Positions 19,942 through 20,524 of a stretch of DNA of 20,524 bases are shown here, in pieces; within the stretch, counting starts at the first letter, position 1, and every line of letters begins with the position of its first letter. Location of the stretch: positions 1 to 20,524 of the IMG/VR virus record IMGVR_UViG_3300043395_000220. One strand, given 5' to 3'. The notes under the pieces are model-generated. The model saw only the letters and a list, made by a program, of their open reading frames with translations. It was not told the DNA's origin and made no database searches. This DNA comes from a virus. A program made the translations under genes and the position numbers.

Positions 19942-20264
19942 TGTGTCACCCTATCCATAGTCCGATTAGAAGCCTCCTGACTGCGCCAGACATCGATGCG
20001 AGCCTGTGCTGCAATCAGCTTCCACCTAAGCTCCTCAGCAGCCTCTACAGCCGCCTGAAGCCCTTTTAGTAAGGCTTGGTACTCTGGATGAGCATAAGCC
20101 TGATTTTCACGATCAGCGACCGTATTTCCGATAGCCTGACTGAACAGGATTGCTTTTTTGCTTTTACGAAACTCCTCTAGGTACGTTACCTCAGCCTTAG
20201 CCTTGGCATAAGCCGTAGCGTTCCGGTAAATAAAGTCGATTGCCTCGTGAGGATCAACTTTCAT
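19938..20264 (-). CDS. Conserved helical phage protein, 108 aa
   Basis: I start at the ATG 20264 (MKVDPHEAIDFIYRNATAYA) because GAGG is 6 bases upstream; a longer frame from 20300 would overlap the previous gene by nearly 50 bases and has no ribosome site. The product is one long helix set with 'AKAKAEVTYLEEFRKSKKAILF', 'ADRENQAYAHPEYQALLKGLQAAVEAAEELRWKLIAAQARIDVWRSQEASNR'. The 'YLEEFRKSKKA...AYAHPEY..LL.GL..A...EELRWKL.AAQARI.VWRSQEASNR' pattern is very common in phage accessory/replication operons. It is a recombination- or replication-associated gene by context in other phages, with no proven function that I know. Confidence 0.85.
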   Translation of the reverse strand: MKVDPHEAIDFIYRNATAYAKAKAEVTYLEEFRKSKKAILFSQAIGNTVADRENQAYAHPEYQALLKGLQAAVEAAEELRWKLIAAQARIDVWRSQEASNRTMDRVTQ

Positions 20265-20442
20265 ACTCAACCTCACCGATAGCGATTCGTAATGCCTCAA
20301 TCAGCTTCTCAGCGTTCTCCGGCTTTATGCAGAGATTGGCACTACCGTTTCTGACTATGATGTTTACCCAAACATCCTCTCCTATGGTGTCAACGTATAT
20401 GCCTTGGTGCATCTCTGAACCTTCGATCTTGATTGATTCCAT
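20254..20442 (-). CDS. Small phage protein, 62 aa
   Basis: The product 'ESIKIEGSEMHQGIYVDTIGEDVWVNIIVRNGSANLCIKPENAEKLIEALRIAIGEVEYES' reads as four beta strands followed by one helix ('ENAEKLIEALRIAI'), a compact alpha-beta fold. No family is recognised. GGGGAG 5 bases before the ATG is a strong ribosome site, but it sits right after a terminator T-run (see the terminator entry). It is the first gene of the accessory operon. Confidence 0.8.
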   Translation of the reverse strand: MESIKIEGSEMHQGIYVDTIGEDVWVNIIVRNGSANLCIKPENAEKLIEALRIAIGEVEYES

Positions 20443-20453
20443 GTTGCTCCCCT

Positions 20454-20474
20454 AAAAACCGGGGTTTCCCCCGG
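20454..20474 (-). terminator. Intrinsic terminator after upstream gene
   Basis: On the minus strand CCGGGG-GAAA-CCCCGG (20474-20459) forms a 6-bp all-GC stem with a GNRA-type tetraloop, followed by TTTTTA (20458-20453). This is a textbook rho-independent terminator. It is 8 bases after the TAA of the upstream gene and only 11 bases before the ATG of the 62-aa gene, leaving no room for a promoter in between. Confidence 0.85.
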
Positions 20475-20482
20475 ATGGTTAA

Positions 20483-20524
20483 TTAAACAATACGCAACTT
20501 GCCTGACATACCGCGAGACTTTAA
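20483..20524 (-). CDS. 3' end of an upstream gene, 13 codons
   Basis: Thirteen codons are visible, L-K-S-R-G-M-S-G-K-L-R-I-V, ending in TAA at 20485-20483, 8 bases before the terminator. The frame is chosen because it is open to the window edge and its stop sits just before the terminator. Too little remains to name the product. Confidence 0.55.
   Translation of the reverse strand, partial: LKSRGMSGKLRIV

Noticed and set aside
19938-20300. Longer N terminus (MRHYESLSVRLS) for the 108-aa helical protein
   Set aside because: It would overlap the 62-aa gene by 47 bases with no ribosome site; the ATG at 20264 has GAGG at good spacing and begins at the conserved part.

Overview
The window is a contiguous piece of a tailed-phage genome. 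All supported genes lie on the minus strand, so the transcript reads from high to low coordinates. Packing is very dense: most junctions are 1- to 4-base ATGA, GTGA or TAATG overlaps, no stretch over about 50 bases lacks a gene, and no tRNA, integrase, repressor, insertion sequence or CRISPR array was seen. The structural set (702-aa portal, coiled-coil scaffold, major capsid protein of the DUF5309/SU10 type, SU10/P22-gp4-type adaptor, P22-gp10-like stabilisation protein, no tape measure) indicates a short-tailed virus (podovirus) related in its virion to SU10/P22-like phages. The small accessory families resemble those I know from phages of freshwater proteobacteria, perhaps Burkholderiales. 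That host guess is inference.

Region by region, in the direction of transcription: (1) 20524-20443 holds the last codons of an upstream gene, then a strong intrinsic terminator abutting the Shine-Dalgarno sequence of the next gene. (2) 20442-17545 is an accessory operon of small genes, many of them paralogous: two tandem MxRDDI/IRERG genes, and a family built from an N-terminal 'TREEAQQVL' module, a 'GLTDEE' module and a C-terminal 'KEKN' tail. These tails encode the Shine-Dalgarno sequence of the next gene. (3) 17570-16536 has an HNH (Ref-like) nuclease followed by four small lysine-rich proteins (DUF6496, two unnamed, DUF6321), two or three of which are easily missed. (4) 16539-14082 encodes a SAM methyltransferase, a GT2-type glycosyltransferase and a ParB-like/DNA methyltransferase fusion. 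(5) 14064-12397 is the packaging module: small terminase, a 27-residue zinc-ribbon micro-gene overlapping both neighbours, and large terminase. (6) 12370-7342 is the head module: portal, an AT-rich accessory gene, a 76-aa gene, scaffold and major capsid protein. (7) 7292-1 is the neck/tail module: a conserved small protein, a second glycosyltransferase, adaptor, a Gp80-like tail protein, a 57-aa gene, an 884-aa repetitive beta-rich fibre-like protein, gp10-like stabilisation protein, a beta-rich receptor-binding-like protein and a 5'-complete, 3'-truncated gene.

The most striking observation is the gene at 9549-10262, directly after the portal. Its 237-aa product carries two G-x-x-H motifs (G48-x-x-H51 and G220-x-x-H223), a Glu at residue 73 and an Arg-rich helix before the second motif. 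This is the diagnostic layout of the TIKI/TraB/ChaN/EreA superfamily of metal-dependent hydrolases. I know of no description of such an enzyme inside a phage head operon. This rests on motif reading alone and needs a profile or structure search. Other points of note are the terminator/Shine-Dalgarno switch at 20443-20474, the tail-encoded ribosome sites, and the zinc-ribbon micro-gene at the terminase junction.
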